Source: Crambe crambe (taxonomy: Eukaryota > Porifera > Demospongiae > Poecilosclerida > Crambeidae). From it: 64,000 nt of DNA. The stretch is taken from the NCBI GenBank assembly GCA_963924555.1, contig OZ004584.1, forward strand, positions 3,285,001 through 3,349,000, in the 5' to 3' direction. A program made the translations under genes and the position numbers. Numbering within the stretch: the first letter of the stretch is position 1; the number at the start of each line of letters is the position of its first letter. Of the stretch, positions 35,201 to 60,400 are shown piece by piece. The notes beneath the pieces were generated by a model. The model searched no databases. It saw only the letters and a list, made by a program, of their open reading frames with translations, and was not told the DNA's origin.

Positions 35201-38200
35201 TGGAGGGATATTCCATTGTCATCATCCCGATCATTGACATCAGCACTGTAATCTTGAATCAGAGTTCGAACTAAACTGATGTTACCTCCTTGGCATGCAT
35301 AGTGAAGCACGGAACAACCTAAGTTATTTCTAACTTTAGTATCACAATTAAATTCTGTGATTAAAGCCAATGCAACTTCTTCTTTTCCAGAAATGCATGC
35401 ATAATGGAGGACTGTGTTGCCTTTTTCATCACGATCATTGACATCAGCGTCATGATCTTGAACCAAATTTCGAACTAGACTGATATTACCTCCCTGACAT
35501 GCATAATGAAGCAACGAACAACCAGCTTCGCCTCGACTGACACTAGTTTCACAGCCAAATTCAGCAATCAAATCCAATGCTATCCCAGATACAGCTGCAT
35601 AATGCAGAGGAGTAGTGTTATTATCATCTCGATTGGTAAGATCTGCATGGTGTTTTCGAATGAGAGTCTGAGCTAGACCGAGATTGCCATCCTGACAAGC
35701 ATAATGTAACACAGAAAAGCCAAACAGGCCTTTGATATTAGGATCACAACCAAACTCAGTGATTAATGCCAGAACTATTTCTTCTTTCCCATTAATAGCT
35801 GCATAATGAAGAGGTGTGTTACCATGCAAATCCCGATCATTGATGTCAGCATTAAGATTTTTGATCAGAGTCCGAACCAGACTGATATTACCTCCTTGGC
35901 ATGCATAATGAAGCAATGAGCAATTCTTTTCACCCCTGATATTAAAATCAAGACCAAACTCAATGATTAAAAATAAAGCTATGCCAGATATGGCAGCATA
36001 GTGGAGGGGAGTGTTATTTTTATCATCCCGATCGTTGACATTAGCTTTGTGATTGTGAATCAGGGTCCAAACTAGACCGGCATTACCGCTTTGGCATGCA
36101 CAATGGAGCGCTGTGAAACCACATTGACCTTTCACACTAGGATCACAACCGAACTCAGTAATAAGAACCGATACTATTTCTTGCTTCCCACCAACAGCTG
36201 CAATGTGGAGAGGCGTGCTATTGTCTTCATCCCGATCATTGACGTCAGCATTGTAATCTTGAATCAGACTCTGAACCAGACCAACACTACCTCCTTCACA
36301 TGCAAAGTGAAGCATTGAGCGACCCAACTGACCTATAACTTTAGGATCACAACCAAACTCAGTAATTAAGATCAATGCAGCTTCCTTTCTCCCATTAATA
36401 GCTGCATAATGGAGAGGTGTGTTGTTGTTGTCATCCCGATCATCTATTACAGCTTTATGGTCTTGAATCAGAGATCGGACTAGACTAACATTACCACCTC
36501 GGCATGCACTATGAAGCACCGAACAATTGTATTCTCCTCTGGCACTGATATCACAACCAAACTCTTTGATTAAAGCTAGAGCCACTTCTTCTTTTCTAGA
36601 AATAGCTGCATAATGGAGAGGTGTGTTGTTTTTGTTGTCTCGATCATTGACATCAGCATTGAGATCTTGAATCAGGGTACGGATGAAATTCATTTTACCA
36701 CCATTGCATGCACTATGAAGCAATGAACCATTGAACAGGCCTCTAGCATTGCTGTCACAGCCAAACTCAGTTATTAATGCCATTGCAATATCTTCTCTTC
36801 CACAAAGTGCTGCAACATGGAGGGGTGTGATATTCTTGTCATCCCTGCCGTTGACATCAACATTATAATCTTGAATTAATTTCCGAATGAGACTGATATT
36901 ACCCCCCTGGCAAGAACTATGAAACACAGAATAACCGGATTGGCCTTTGGCATTAGGATCACAACCACACTCAGTGATTAAAGCCAATACAACTTCTTCA
37001 TTCCCAGAAAGAGCTGCACAATGGAGGGGAGTGTTATTGTTACCATCTCGATCGTTGACATTGGCTTTGCAATACTGAATCAGAATCCTAACTAGATTGA
37101 CATTGCCACCTTGACATGCAGAGTGAAGCACTGAAGAACCATTTGTGCCTCTGATACTGGTGTCACACCCAAATGTAGTAATTAAAGCCATAGCAATGTC
37201 TATATTCCCAGCAACAGCTGCAGAATGGAGGGGTGTGTTACCTTCATCATCCCGATCATTAACATTAGCATTTAAAACCTTAATCAGAGTGATAACCAGA
37301 TTGATATTGCCTCCTTGGCATGCTGCATGAAGCACTGAACTACCAGACTTACTTCTGACATTAGTATCACAGCCAAACTCGTGTATTAAAGTCAATGCAT
37401 TATTCATTCTCCCACAAAGAGCTGCAAAGTGAAGTGCTGTGTCATTATTATCATCACGATCATTGACCTTAGCATTGTGTTCACAAATTAGAGTCCGAAC
37501 TAGACTGACATTATCGCTTTGACATGCATACTGAAGCACAGAACTACCAGATTTACCTTTGATGTTACTATCACAGCCAAATTCAACGATTAAGGCCCGT
37601 ACTACCTCTTCATTCCCAGAAAGAGCTGCATAATGAAGAGGTGTGTTCTGCTCATAGTCCCTATCATTCACATCACCATGGTGATCTTGAATCAGAGTTC
37701 GGACTAAACCAACATTGCCTCCTTGGCATGCAGCGTGAAGCAGCGAACAACCAAACTGACCTCTGATATTAGCATCACAGTCAAACTCAGTGATTAAAGC
37801 TGATACGATTTCTTCTTCCCCACAAATAGCAGCAAGGTGCAGGGGTGTATTATTATCATCATTATAAGTATTGATATTCACTTTACACTTTTGAATAAGA
37901 GTCCGAACAAGATCAATATCACCTGCCTGACATGCATAGTGAAGCACTGAATAACCAGATCGACCTCTGGCATTAGCATCACAGCCAAACTCAGTGATTA
38001 AAGCCAATACAACTTCTTCTTTCCCAAGTATCACTGCATAGTGGAGGGGTGTGTTATTGCTATCATTCCGATCATTGATATCAACACTGTGATTTTGAAT
38101 CAGTCTACGAACTAGACTGACATTACCTCCTTGACATGCAGAGTGCAGCACTGAGCAACCAGATTCACATCTGACCTTAGAGTCATAGCCAAATTCAGTG

Positions 38201-39696
38201 ATTAAAGCCAATGCAATTTCTTCCTTCCCTTTTATGGCTGCATGATGGAAGGGTGTGTTATTGTCATCATCCCGATCATTCACATCACATTTGTAATCTT
38301 GAATCAGAGTCCGGACAAGACCAATATCACCTCCTTCACATGCAGTATGAAGCACTGAGCAACCAGAGTTACTTCTGACATTAGGATCACAGCCAAATTC
38401 AGTGATTAAAGCCAATGTAACTTCTTTTTTTCCATACAAGCATGCATAGTGGAGAGGTGTATAACTTTGGTTGTCCAGGTCACCTATACTGAAATTATAA
38501 TCCTGAATCAGAGTCCGAACCAGATTGATATTACCCCCTTCACATGCAGAGTGAAGCAGCGAAGCACCTGCTCCTTCTCTGACACTAGTATCACAACCAA
38601 ACTCAGTGATCAAAGTCAGTGCAACTTCCTTTTTCCCAGAAAAGCATGCATAGTGCAGAGAGGTGTTCCCTGCATTGTCCAGATCCATGCTACTAAAATT
38701 ATAATGCTTGATAAGAATCTGAACTAGACTGGTATTTCCTCCTTCACATGCACAGTGGAGCACTGAACTACCCCATTCATCTTTGACACTGGTATCACAG
38801 CCAAACTCAGTGATCAACGCCAATGCTATTTCTTCTTTCCCATTAGAAGCTGCATAGTGAAGTGGTGTGGTACCATTATCATCCTGACAGTTGACTTCAG
38901 CATCATATTTTTGAATCAGAATGCAAACTAGATTGATATTGCCACCTTTGCATGCTGAATGAAGCACCGAACTACCAGATTCACCTTTGACACCAGTATC
39001 ACAACCAAACTCTGTGATTAAAGCTAACGCAACTTCTTCTTTCCCATGAAGAGCAGCACAGTGGAGTGCTGTGTTATTATTATCATCAAGATCATTGATG
39101 TTAGCATTATGATCTCGAATGAGCATGCAAACTAGACTGATATTACCCCCTTGGCATGCGCAATGAAGTACCGATTGACCAGATTGACCTCTGGCCTTAG
39201 TATCACAACCAAACTCTGTGATTAGAGCCAGCACAACATCTTTATTTCCATTACGAGCAGCAGTGATGAGCGGTGTGTCATTTTCATCATCCCTAGCTTC
39301 AACATCAATCTTATGTTTTGTTAATAGTATTCTGAGTAAGCTCAAGTCACCTTTTTTGCATGCAAAGTGAAGCATTTCCTGGCATAATGGTGGAGATTGC
39401 ACTTCAATCAACACATTCTCCACTACATGGTAATGCCCATGCTCAAAAGCAAGCATTAGTGGAGTCTTTTTATCACTATCTTTCATATTGATATCAGCAC
39501 TGAACTCTGATATGAGCATCCTAACCATGTCTAAGTGTCCCATAGCACAGGCATAATGCACTGCCGTCTTCCCCAGCGAATCTGTACTATTTACCTCGTA
39601 CTCTCCACGCTCCAGTAATTCCCTGGCCTTGCCCACGTCTCCTGACTGGGAAGCGACGTGTAGGGAAGACGCTAAATCCGGAGATCGAGAGGCCAT
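32207..39696 (-). CDS. Giant ankyrin - Roc - COR-like - Death - Death protein, 2,439 aa, two exons
   Basis: Exon 1 is 39696-32655 and exon 2 is 32484-32207, with a GTGAGT donor and TTATGCAG acceptor; total 7,320 nt ending in TAA. Residues 1 to about 1690 are roughly 50 ankyrin repeats. Most are arranged as 22 copies of a 68-residue double repeat: one half reads SVLHxACQGGNxSLVRTLIQ, the other NTPLHYAA.GKEEVALALITEFGCD. Near residue 1716 a P-loop (GNSGAGKTSL) begins a Roc-type GTPase, with DLSGDPEY as G3 and a G4-like GSHCDQ. A COR-like helical region follows, then a Death domain ending exon 1 (VLSHLSEIATKLPDL) and a second one in exon 2 (VIGPQWLSLASLLSLTSSEI). The order resembles Roco proteins such as LRRK2 and MASL1, with Death replacing kinase. 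No membrane segment is seen. A role as an oligomerising intracellular sensor or scaffold is inferred. Confidence 0.87.
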
Positions 39697-39959
39697 CTTT
39701 TTCTGCCCCGCCCTTCACTCCTACGTACTTGTTTACGCTTCACACTGTGCGCATGCGTGGAAAGTATAAGCAGTATGTATAGTTTAATGAGCAAAATTAA
39801 GAAGTGACTTTTTAAAACTACCTATATTTCTTGTATAGGCATGAATAGCTAGCTAAATGCATGTAACTAGAAGAGCTACGTAATAACAAGGGGGGAAATA
39901 AATCAGCAATCATGGTATTAGCTATATGTGAGGGAAAATAGCCATTTTAAGAAGAGAAA

Positions 39960-42900
39960 AGTAATGTGGTTAGTTTCTGACTGAGGTAGCCATACGTTGC
40001 ATCCTCTCTGGAAACCCAATACTTCAGCACATAGAGGGCATGGTCTGACTTCTCTTTGCTCACTTTATCTATCTCATCACTGGTCAGAGAGAGAAGCATG
40101 GCTAGAGATAACCACTTAGATCCAATGACTCCAGCAAATGACTTCAGAAATTCTTGAGAGTACGATTATTTTCATTGAGAAGTTTGCTTTGGAGATCGAT
40201 ATGCATACCTATCAATGAGATAAAGCCGAATCAATAACTAGCTATCTAGATATTTTAGTTTGACAGCCTTTTTTTTTTGTTGTTGTTGGAGATGGGTAGA
40301 TCTATTTTCTGGAACAACCACTCATTAGCTGATAGCTGATAGCTCAAATTAACTAGATAATAATTCAAACTAACCATTTGCCTTTTCAATCTTTTCTGCA
40401 AGGGCGTTTTTGTCAATCATCTTGAGTGCTTCCACAAGGGACCACCAGCACGCTGGCAAGACTTTTAGGAAGCCATTCATCCACCTGCTTACTAGCTCTC
40501 TCCTTCTCTTCTATCCATAATCTGCTTCTATATCATCTTCAGCAGTATGAATAATCTTGAGCTCAAGACCAAGGTTGTACAGCTCTCTCACATCACTAAG
40601 ATAATTAAGGACAGTGTGGAAATCAATAGGGAATAGGTTATTCCAATGAGTGAACCTTTTCATACACAGAAGCTCATCATAGCGCATCCTTTGTTTTCCT
40701 GTGACACTAACAATCACATTCTCCCCTGCTGGAGGGCCTTTTCTATTTCACTCACGGTAAACATGTTATCTTCACTGAGATAGCTAATCGGTCCCCTCTG
40801 TACACTTAAGGAGAAAGAGCCTGGGCTTGATGGAGTGACAAAACTCTGCCTTGGTCTCCATCACACAAGTAGTAATTTTATGAAAGATGTTGATGCACTC
40901 TTGTGCCCATTCTTTAGGACTTTTAGTGATCACCACGATCGAGTCCCTTGTTATACTGCACCATTTCATCCAAACACTCCACCCCTTCCTTCATAATCCA
41001 CTGCACTCCAGTTTTCCACATTGTGCAGTGACGCTCAAAGACTGCACGCTCAAATTCTACCGGGCCCTGTTGCATTTGAATCACTGGGAGGGTAAATTTG
41101 AAGATGACTTTGAGAAGAAGAAAATGAAGCAAGTATTGAGGAAAGATATCAAAAGAATCTTTGGTACACTGTGCCAGCAAACCGATGCTGTAATTCTTAC
41201 TATTCTCTGGGTCAGAAAGCCATGATACACTGCTCTTATCCATTCTGCAGAGAGCAGGAAAGAATAGGAAAGACTGCTTGGAGGTACTGGTGCTAGGATA
41301 ATTTAAAACCCTAACATCATTGTTCTTGGCAATACTGAAATTGAATAAGACACCAAATTATAATGCATGGAGGTAAAGAGAGATTTGATATAGAATTATT
41401 CCAATAGCAAGAGAAGATTTGTCAAATTTGTGAACACACTCTTTCTTTATGGACTCTCGTGCACTTTTTGAAAAACATTTTTCATGTACTACCTTTGAGA
41501 ATTCAGGGAGCTATGTGATTATTTCTTTTGGATTCACCTTCAATCATAAATATAATCCCAAACTCATTCAATTCTTGGAGAATAGGATGCAATTTCTCAG
41601 CTGTAGTGGGTAGGAATATTCCACTAAGCTCTATGTGAGATATTAAGGCTCAGAACAAGCTATCTTATTACTGAAACCTGTCTCAAACAACCCTAGTAAC
41701 ACATGTCCCAAAGGTGATAGCTCAAACTTTGGATAAATACTGGCCATGCTTCTGAAATGCTTTTTAACTTTTTTCATCCCTGGAGATTGGGGATTAGAGC
41801 AATCTAGAATAAAGCATTTTATGCTGATGTGCTCAAAAATGTTTTTATAACTTTCAACAAAATCTTGTATCTTTTGGACTTCCAATTATAATTATGAAAG
41901 GTAGTAGCTACTGGTAATCTCCATGAGTTTATTATGAGTGAGAACCATAACCTCAATGTGGGTATCACAGCATCAACTCTTTTCAAGTTCACAACTCATT
42001 ATCATCATAAAGAGGAGAAGCAAGCTTTTCAAGAATGGCAGTGTGTGATGAGTAATATTCTGGATCACCAGCCAAGTCATAAAAAAGAACTTTACCATAC
42101 TGCTGCTTATTGTCATGGATGCTGTGGACCATACCAAAAGTGTGAGAGGGAACTGATGATTTTAGTACTATCTGAAGACATTGGGGATAATTTGCTCTTT
42201 TCAACGATTCTATGAAAGAGCTCTTTCCAGCACTAGAGTTACTAACAACAAAAATTCTTGTAAGGCACTGTGTGTCTGAACATCTCTTATCAGCTGATAA
42301 TATGAGGCTGTTATAATCAACATTAACCCTGTGTTGATATTCCATCATATAGCTATCTCTTAAGGTATCCATCCCTTGCTATATCGTCTTTCCATCTTTA
42401 TTCATCAGCATTAGCTTGGAGAAGAATCTCGACACATTCAACATCATGGAACTAACATGAAGAGGAGTGTCACCATTAAAATCTTGAGCTATATGTGATT
42501 AAACTTCTTTCCCATGAAGAGCAGTAATGTGTTATTATTATCATCAAGATCATTGATGTTAGCATTATGATCTCGAATGAGCATGCGAACTAGACTGATA
42601 TTACCCCCTTGACATGCGCAATGAAGTACCGATAGACCAGATTGACCTCTAGCCTTAGTATCACAACCAAACTCTGTGATTATCGAGCCAGCACATCTCT
42701 GTTTCCATTACGAGCAGCAGCGATGAGCAGTGTATCATTTTCATCATCCCTAGCTTCAACATCAATCTTATGTCTGACTCAAGTTACCCTGCATGCAAAG
42801 TGAAGTTTGCTGGCATAATGGTGGAGATTTTACTTCAATCGACACATTCTCCACTACATGCTCAACAGCAAGCATCAGTACCACTATCTTTCATATTGAT

Positions 42901-43083
42901 ATCAGCACTGAACTCTGATATGAGCATCCTAACCATGTCTAGGTGTCCCATAGCACAGGCAGCCGTCTTCCCCAACTATTTACCTCGTATTCTCCACGCT
43001 CCAGTAATTCCCTGACCTTGCCCACGTCTCCTGACTGGGAAGCGACGTGCATATCACCAGCTAAATTCGGAGAGATCGTGGCC
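39960..43083 (-). pseudogene. Decayed paralog of the ankyrin-Roc-Death gene
   Basis: This lies directly upstream of the intact gene, in the same orientation. The start region (ATG at 43081-43083, followed by HVASQSGDVGK) and the first ankyrin sequences closely match 39.07-39.69 kb, then the ankyrin block is cut to under 1 kb instead of about 5 kb. Fragments of the rest follow in different frames: P-loop region with SNSSAGKSSF and DLAGDPEYY (42372-41989), COR-like pieces (41885-41643, 41243-40923, 40969-40784), first Death region (40717 to about 40400) and the separate second Death exon (about 40200-39960). Stops and frameshifts between pieces rule out a full-length product. The first P-loop Gly is Ser (SNSSAGKS versus GNSGAGKT). 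It is a tandem duplicate that lost function. Confidence 0.8.
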
Positions 43084-43199
43084 ATTTATTTAATTTCAAC
43101 TTTGTGCGCATGCGCATAAACTAATTGAGGTTATTAACTACGTAGTTTCATTGTAACAAGGAGGGAAAAATCAACAATCATGGTGAAAAAAGAAAAAGG

Positions 43200-44480
43200 T
43201 AGCTAATGTGGTTAGTTCTGACTGATATCTTGCTGGAAATCCAGCACATTCTCTTTGCTCACCATTCTCTATTTCGTAGAGAGACGAGCATGGCTGGGGA
43301 CAACCACTGATGAGAGTACACTATCTAAATACTAGATATAGCAACATGTTTAAAAATTATTTTTTGTGTTTTTTATTATTGTATTTTTGTTGGTTTATTT
43401 TATTTTTCTAGTATTTTTTTTTTTGGGGGGGGGGGGGGGTCGAAAAAAAAAAAACTTACGTAGCTGTAGCTAGCTACTGTCACACAATTTTAGATTACCA
43501 TAAAGAATACAGAAAAACTTTATAGCTACTTTACAAGTAAATGTATGGATGGCTCTGTGTAAAAAGTTCATGAACAAAAGAGCCTACCCCTGGCTCCTAA
43601 TTTCAATAACCACACCCATATTACCCAACTACTCTATCAATGGGGAGTGAAGAAGGGATAAAGTAGTTGAGTAATATGGGTGTGGTTATTTGGAGTGGTA
43701 GGGTCTCTTGTTCATGAACTTTTTACAGCCATCTAAAGGGGGGAAATATTTATTCAAGAGAAGTAGGGATGGCTGTAAAAAGTTCATGAACAAGAGACCC
43801 TACCCCTCCAAATAACCACTTGTTCATTATGGCAGAATAATTATAGATATTATTACTTATAGACAACTGGATGCTCGTTAGTGTCATCCTCCCTGCAGTA
43901 TCTCAGCTGAAGAGATGGAGTTAGCTAAATGATCTTTTGCATGGTTGCACTGATGAAACACTCCTGTCTCTCAGCCTAACTACCTAGTCTATTCTCAGTG
44001 GAAATCTCAACACTTGTTGCATTAGAAGCTACAGGATAAAGGAATAGTTCTAAGAAAACCTCACATAAATTAGCTGATTGCTGAAATTACCAAGCATTTT
44101 TTAGTTAACCAGCATCATAAACATGTCTAGCTAGGTAGCTACCCCATAGCAAAACTCAGTAGCTAGTCTCAGTGGAAATCTCAATACTTAGAAGCTACAG
44201 GATAAAGGAATTGTCCTATGAAATCTCCTTATTATATAAATAACCTGATAGGTAGTTCAATGTACCTCAGCACTTTTAAAAGCTCTGTCTTTCCCAGAGA
44301 AACTGTACTGTTTACATCAGCATAGGAAGATGGGTGGCCCTGGTGGTCAAGATTATGGTCGACTGGTTCATTTACACTTTTACACATGTTAGCTAGCTAG
44401 CTATATATGCTTGTATTCACCACATTTCAGTAATTCCCTGACCCACATCTCCTTACTGGCATATGCATGCCATTCATCCT
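43200..44480 (-). pseudogene. Scraps of a third ankyrin-Roc-Death copy
   Basis: Two short stretches match opposite ends of the neighbouring genes in the same order and strand. About 44270-44475 matches the start region (reverse strand reads MWVRELLKCGEY, compare KARELLERGEY). About 43200-43320 matches the terminal Death exon region seen at 39966-40120. Almost everything between is gone or replaced, partly by an inverted-repeat element at 43548-43733. Confidence 0.5.
43548..43733. mobile_element. 186-bp MITE-like palindrome with an adjacent truncated copy
   Basis: Arms of about 75 bp contain AAAAAGTTCATGAACAA and CCACACCCATATTACCCAAC. A truncated copy of one arm lies 37 bp downstream at about 43769-43822. 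The element sits inside the remains of the third ankyrin-Roc-Death copy. Confidence 0.75.
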
Positions 44481-45033
44481 GAGGCAATGTGTGCGCACAT
44501 AGCTAGCTATCTCACTGGAATAGGTATTGCTAATGGTCAAACAAGTATGTTTTATCCTCAGGTCAATGTCATTGTTTCCTGTCTATATGGTAATTTGGTC
44601 ACCACCTACTCGTTCGTTATTGTCTGCTAAGTTCTACAGCAATAATTTTTGTCAGTTGTATCTAGCTTACACCTTCCTATGTACTTAGCTGCTTGGTTGG
44701 AACTTCCAACAGCAAAATTTTAAGGGAGTCTATCAGCTCTAAAAGCTATTAGCTAGCTTGCTCGCTTGCTATCAAATATTGTGTACACCGCCCAAGTAGC
44801 AATCATCGCCCCTCCCCGACACATGCGCACGGCCATAGATCATGAATATGATTAACATTTTCGTGGTTTTTTTGCACGCCGTTATAGGGCGTTCACTGCA
44901 GACACATACACTTAGTATTTAAAACTCTCCTACTGTGCAGTCTTCAGGTCATTGATGTTTTAGCCATCCAGTAGATCTAGATACTTTTGCTAGCCATTAA
45001 ATTAACTATCTTAGCCAAAAGCAATTGCAGAAA

Positions 45034-57232
<12,199 letters not shown>

Positions 57233-57337
57233 GTATATACAAGCTTAGCTTCACATATCTAGCTATAAGATTATGCACAATCTATTCAATCACACTGACA
57301 AAAATAACCACCAGCTTTCATATTCTGTAATGTGGGA

Positions 57338-57425
57338 TGCAGTATAACAGTGTATATTGCAGTATAACAGTGTATAATGCAGTGTAACAGTGTATAATGC
57401 AGTGTAGCAATGTGTAACAGTGTGC
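57338..57425 (+). repeat. Minisatellite, about 22-bp unit, about four copies
   Basis: Units read TGCAGTATAACAGTGTATAA with variation, about 100 bp after the KH1 exon. Confidence 0.75.
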
Positions 57426-58599
57426 CAGTAACTCAATCTCTCTCTGTGCTCTATGTTCAATAGCTATGTACGTAACTTTAATGGCACTGGAGGGATACAA
57501 GTGTTGGGGGCAGAGGGAGAAGGGAGGTCCTCTCCATAGGTCCCAAATAACTACATGATGCTATTCATTCAAATCTGGAAAATCTTGCCCACAAAACATG
57601 ACTAGCTACTATTTTATGTGGTTCGCTCCCAACATTTGACCAGTTGGAGTAACCAATCATATTTGGTGGTCGGATTTTTGATTTTAGTTGCAGTCACTTT
57701 GTCTTGCGCACATCCTGTCCCTGACCACATTGTGCCAATAGTATGTGCAAGGGCATAATGTAATCATATTTAGTCTCGGTTGCTACCATCAGAAGCTGCA
57801 TAGTTACAACTGTACTGTGCCAACCACTAGCATCAGAATCCAAATCAACCTGTGAAAATGATTTTTAAGTGAAAGCATAATAGTGTAGACACTTTAGGAC
57901 CAGAAGAAAGTGTTTTTGATCGGAGGAGTGTCCCCTTGGAGTAAGAGATATCTCCTTGAAGGTAATTATGTCCTTGAAGAAGTGGATCAAGCACTTCAGG
58001 GAACATTTTCACTGGAGTGTGGAGGTGTATCCTCAATTATACTTCATAGAGGTTAACATTGACTCCCCATTCACTGTATTGCCAGCTAATATGGCACACG
58101 GTCAACCCCCTCCTCCAATTCAAACAATGAATGAACTAAGATTCGTAATTACAATCTGTATGCATGTGGAAACCCAATCTCAAGACCAGCTGGCTGTTCT
58201 AGGTGGTATATATATATATATATAGCACTATTAGAGCACTGCATTGGTGAAGGGTCAGGGACATACAGCTCTGTTAACATCTGTCAGCAATCATTGTTTG
58301 AAAATCCTCAAGTTTCAACATCCAGAGACACACTGTGTGAAAGGTCAGATTAACAGCAGTCAAAGAATCCATAGCTTTACAACTGGAGGTCTGCCACTTT
58401 GGCTAATACCGCACAATACGCTCCATATGTTTCACCTGCCACTTCCACATTGCACCTGCACAGCTAGGGCTTTGCTGAATCAAGGTTGCTACCACACTCC
58501 CTATCAACTCATCTTCACTTGCTTAACATCAGAACACTTTGTTGGACTTCATGTTTAGGAGGGGAGACTTTTATGCGACCATGGAGTAAAAACACCTCA

Positions 58600-58770
58600 T
58601 GCATCTGGTTCCTAGATTCAACTAGCAATGCCAGAGGGAAGAAATAGTCTGGGCTCATTGACTACACTTATTGGATAGAACAGCATTTGGAAACTGGTTC
58701 CTAAAGATATTCAACTGGCAATGCCAGAGGGAAGAAATGGTCTGGGCTCATTGGAGCCTCTTTATCACAC
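58600..58770 (+). repeat. Direct repeat pair
   Basis: CTGGTTCCTA, AATGCCAGAGGGAAGAAAT and GTCTGGGCTCATTG each occur twice, about 100 bp apart. Confidence 0.65.
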
Positions 58771-60164
58771 TGCATCCATCCAACCTCTTCAGGTTCTAAA
58801 CTGCATACTTCAATTGTTAGCTCAGCATATTGAATAAAAGCATGCACTTTGAATGAATGAATGTTTTTCTTCTTCACAAATGTTGGTTTTGCACAATACA
58901 CAGTCAAAATACAGATGCTCTGGAAAGTATTGGGAGTAAAATAGTAGGTCTCCTACCAATTAAAACACACAGTATTAGTATGTCTTGGGCTGCACCATGG
59001 TCTTTAATTCACTGGGAGTTATTTTCATACACTATTAATTTGATTTGCTAATCTCTTGAGTACTACTTATTGGATTGTTTCAAGCATTGCCAAATACTTG
59101 AATGACAGGATTCCATCCCTCAGTCTGCGCTAATGGGACCACTTTTATCCGAGGTATTGTACAGTCCTCTTCACGAGGGGGCGCTGCACAGAATCCCTAC
59201 CAGCCTGCCCACACACCTCTGCCCTTATACATACACAATCAGAGGATGTGAACATTTATCGGTAGGGCCAAAGTCCATAAAAGATATTATTGCACAGTGC
59301 TTATGCTGTGTCTTCAACAGAAGAATGGAAGTATGTAATGGTCTTCTAGACAGTGCTGGGCCTGCTTCAGACTTTCGCTGTTCTACGTAGTAATTCAGAT
59401 CATGACTTGAGCCAAACTAGAACTGTGCATGAACAGACCTATGCCCTATGCCTTCTCTCTGGGATTTCTGCTATGACTTGAGCCAAACTAAAGCTGTACA
59501 TGCATGACCTGCATTCCCTCTGGGGTCAAGTTAGAAGACACCAAAAGGCATGGGGCTAATATGCTGGCATAATAATGGGAATGCACTGAAATAGAAGCAT
59601 AATAGGCTAAATATAGGCTGCAGTCATTGTCATAGCTAGCTCCCTTGCCTACACAGGGTGTTCTTGAGCCTATTTTTCTACTCTGCAGTGCTCCTCCAGC
59701 AGACCTGTTATTCTTTAGCTTATTATTCTCAACAAGAATGCCCCTGAAAGAGTATACATTAGAACTGTGTGTAGCATTTAAGATGTAATTTTTTGCAAAC
59801 AGTTTTCTTGCTGATCCCCAAAGGCATGTAGCTAAAAATAAAAATAAAAATAAAAACTTGCAAAGAAAGAGCATTTTATAGACACCAATAACTTCTGATA
59901 AGGACATAGTTCAAAATGCCACCAAACTAGCCACAAGCAGTTTTCTGGGAGGTTCTACATGTCAGTTACTTTGTTCCTGGACAGTGGTCCCAGTGGAGTG
60001 GTGTCACCTGATGATTTCATGATTTTAGAATTTCATTAACTCTTGTGCATTGTGTGTGTATGCAAGTGTTGCATGTTACCACTAAACTTTGCTTGCCCAC
60101 TTAACACGTAATTTCAGCTAGCTCCTTTTTAACCAGACCCCTCTGATCGTGCAGTTTTTCCTGC

Positions 60165-60400
60165 TTGCTGCTACTGCATGTGCTGGATCCCTGGAACCAG
60201 TTATTCCTGCTTGCAATAACTAGCTGCTGGTTCCCTCTAACCAGTTATTCCTGTTTGCTGCTAGATCCCTGGAACCAGTTTTTCCTGCATGCTTGCTGCT
60301 GGATCTCTCTAACCAGTTATTCCTGTTTGCTGCTTACTGTGCTGGATCCTTGGAACCAGTTATTCCTGCTTGCAATAACTGGATCCCTCTATTCCTGTTT
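60165..60400 (+). repeat. Minisatellite around GGATCCCTGGAACCAGTTAT
   Basis: Five or six units alternate between CTGGATCCCTGGAACCAG and CCCTCTAACCAG, each followed by TTATTCCTGTTTGC or similar. Confidence 0.75.
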
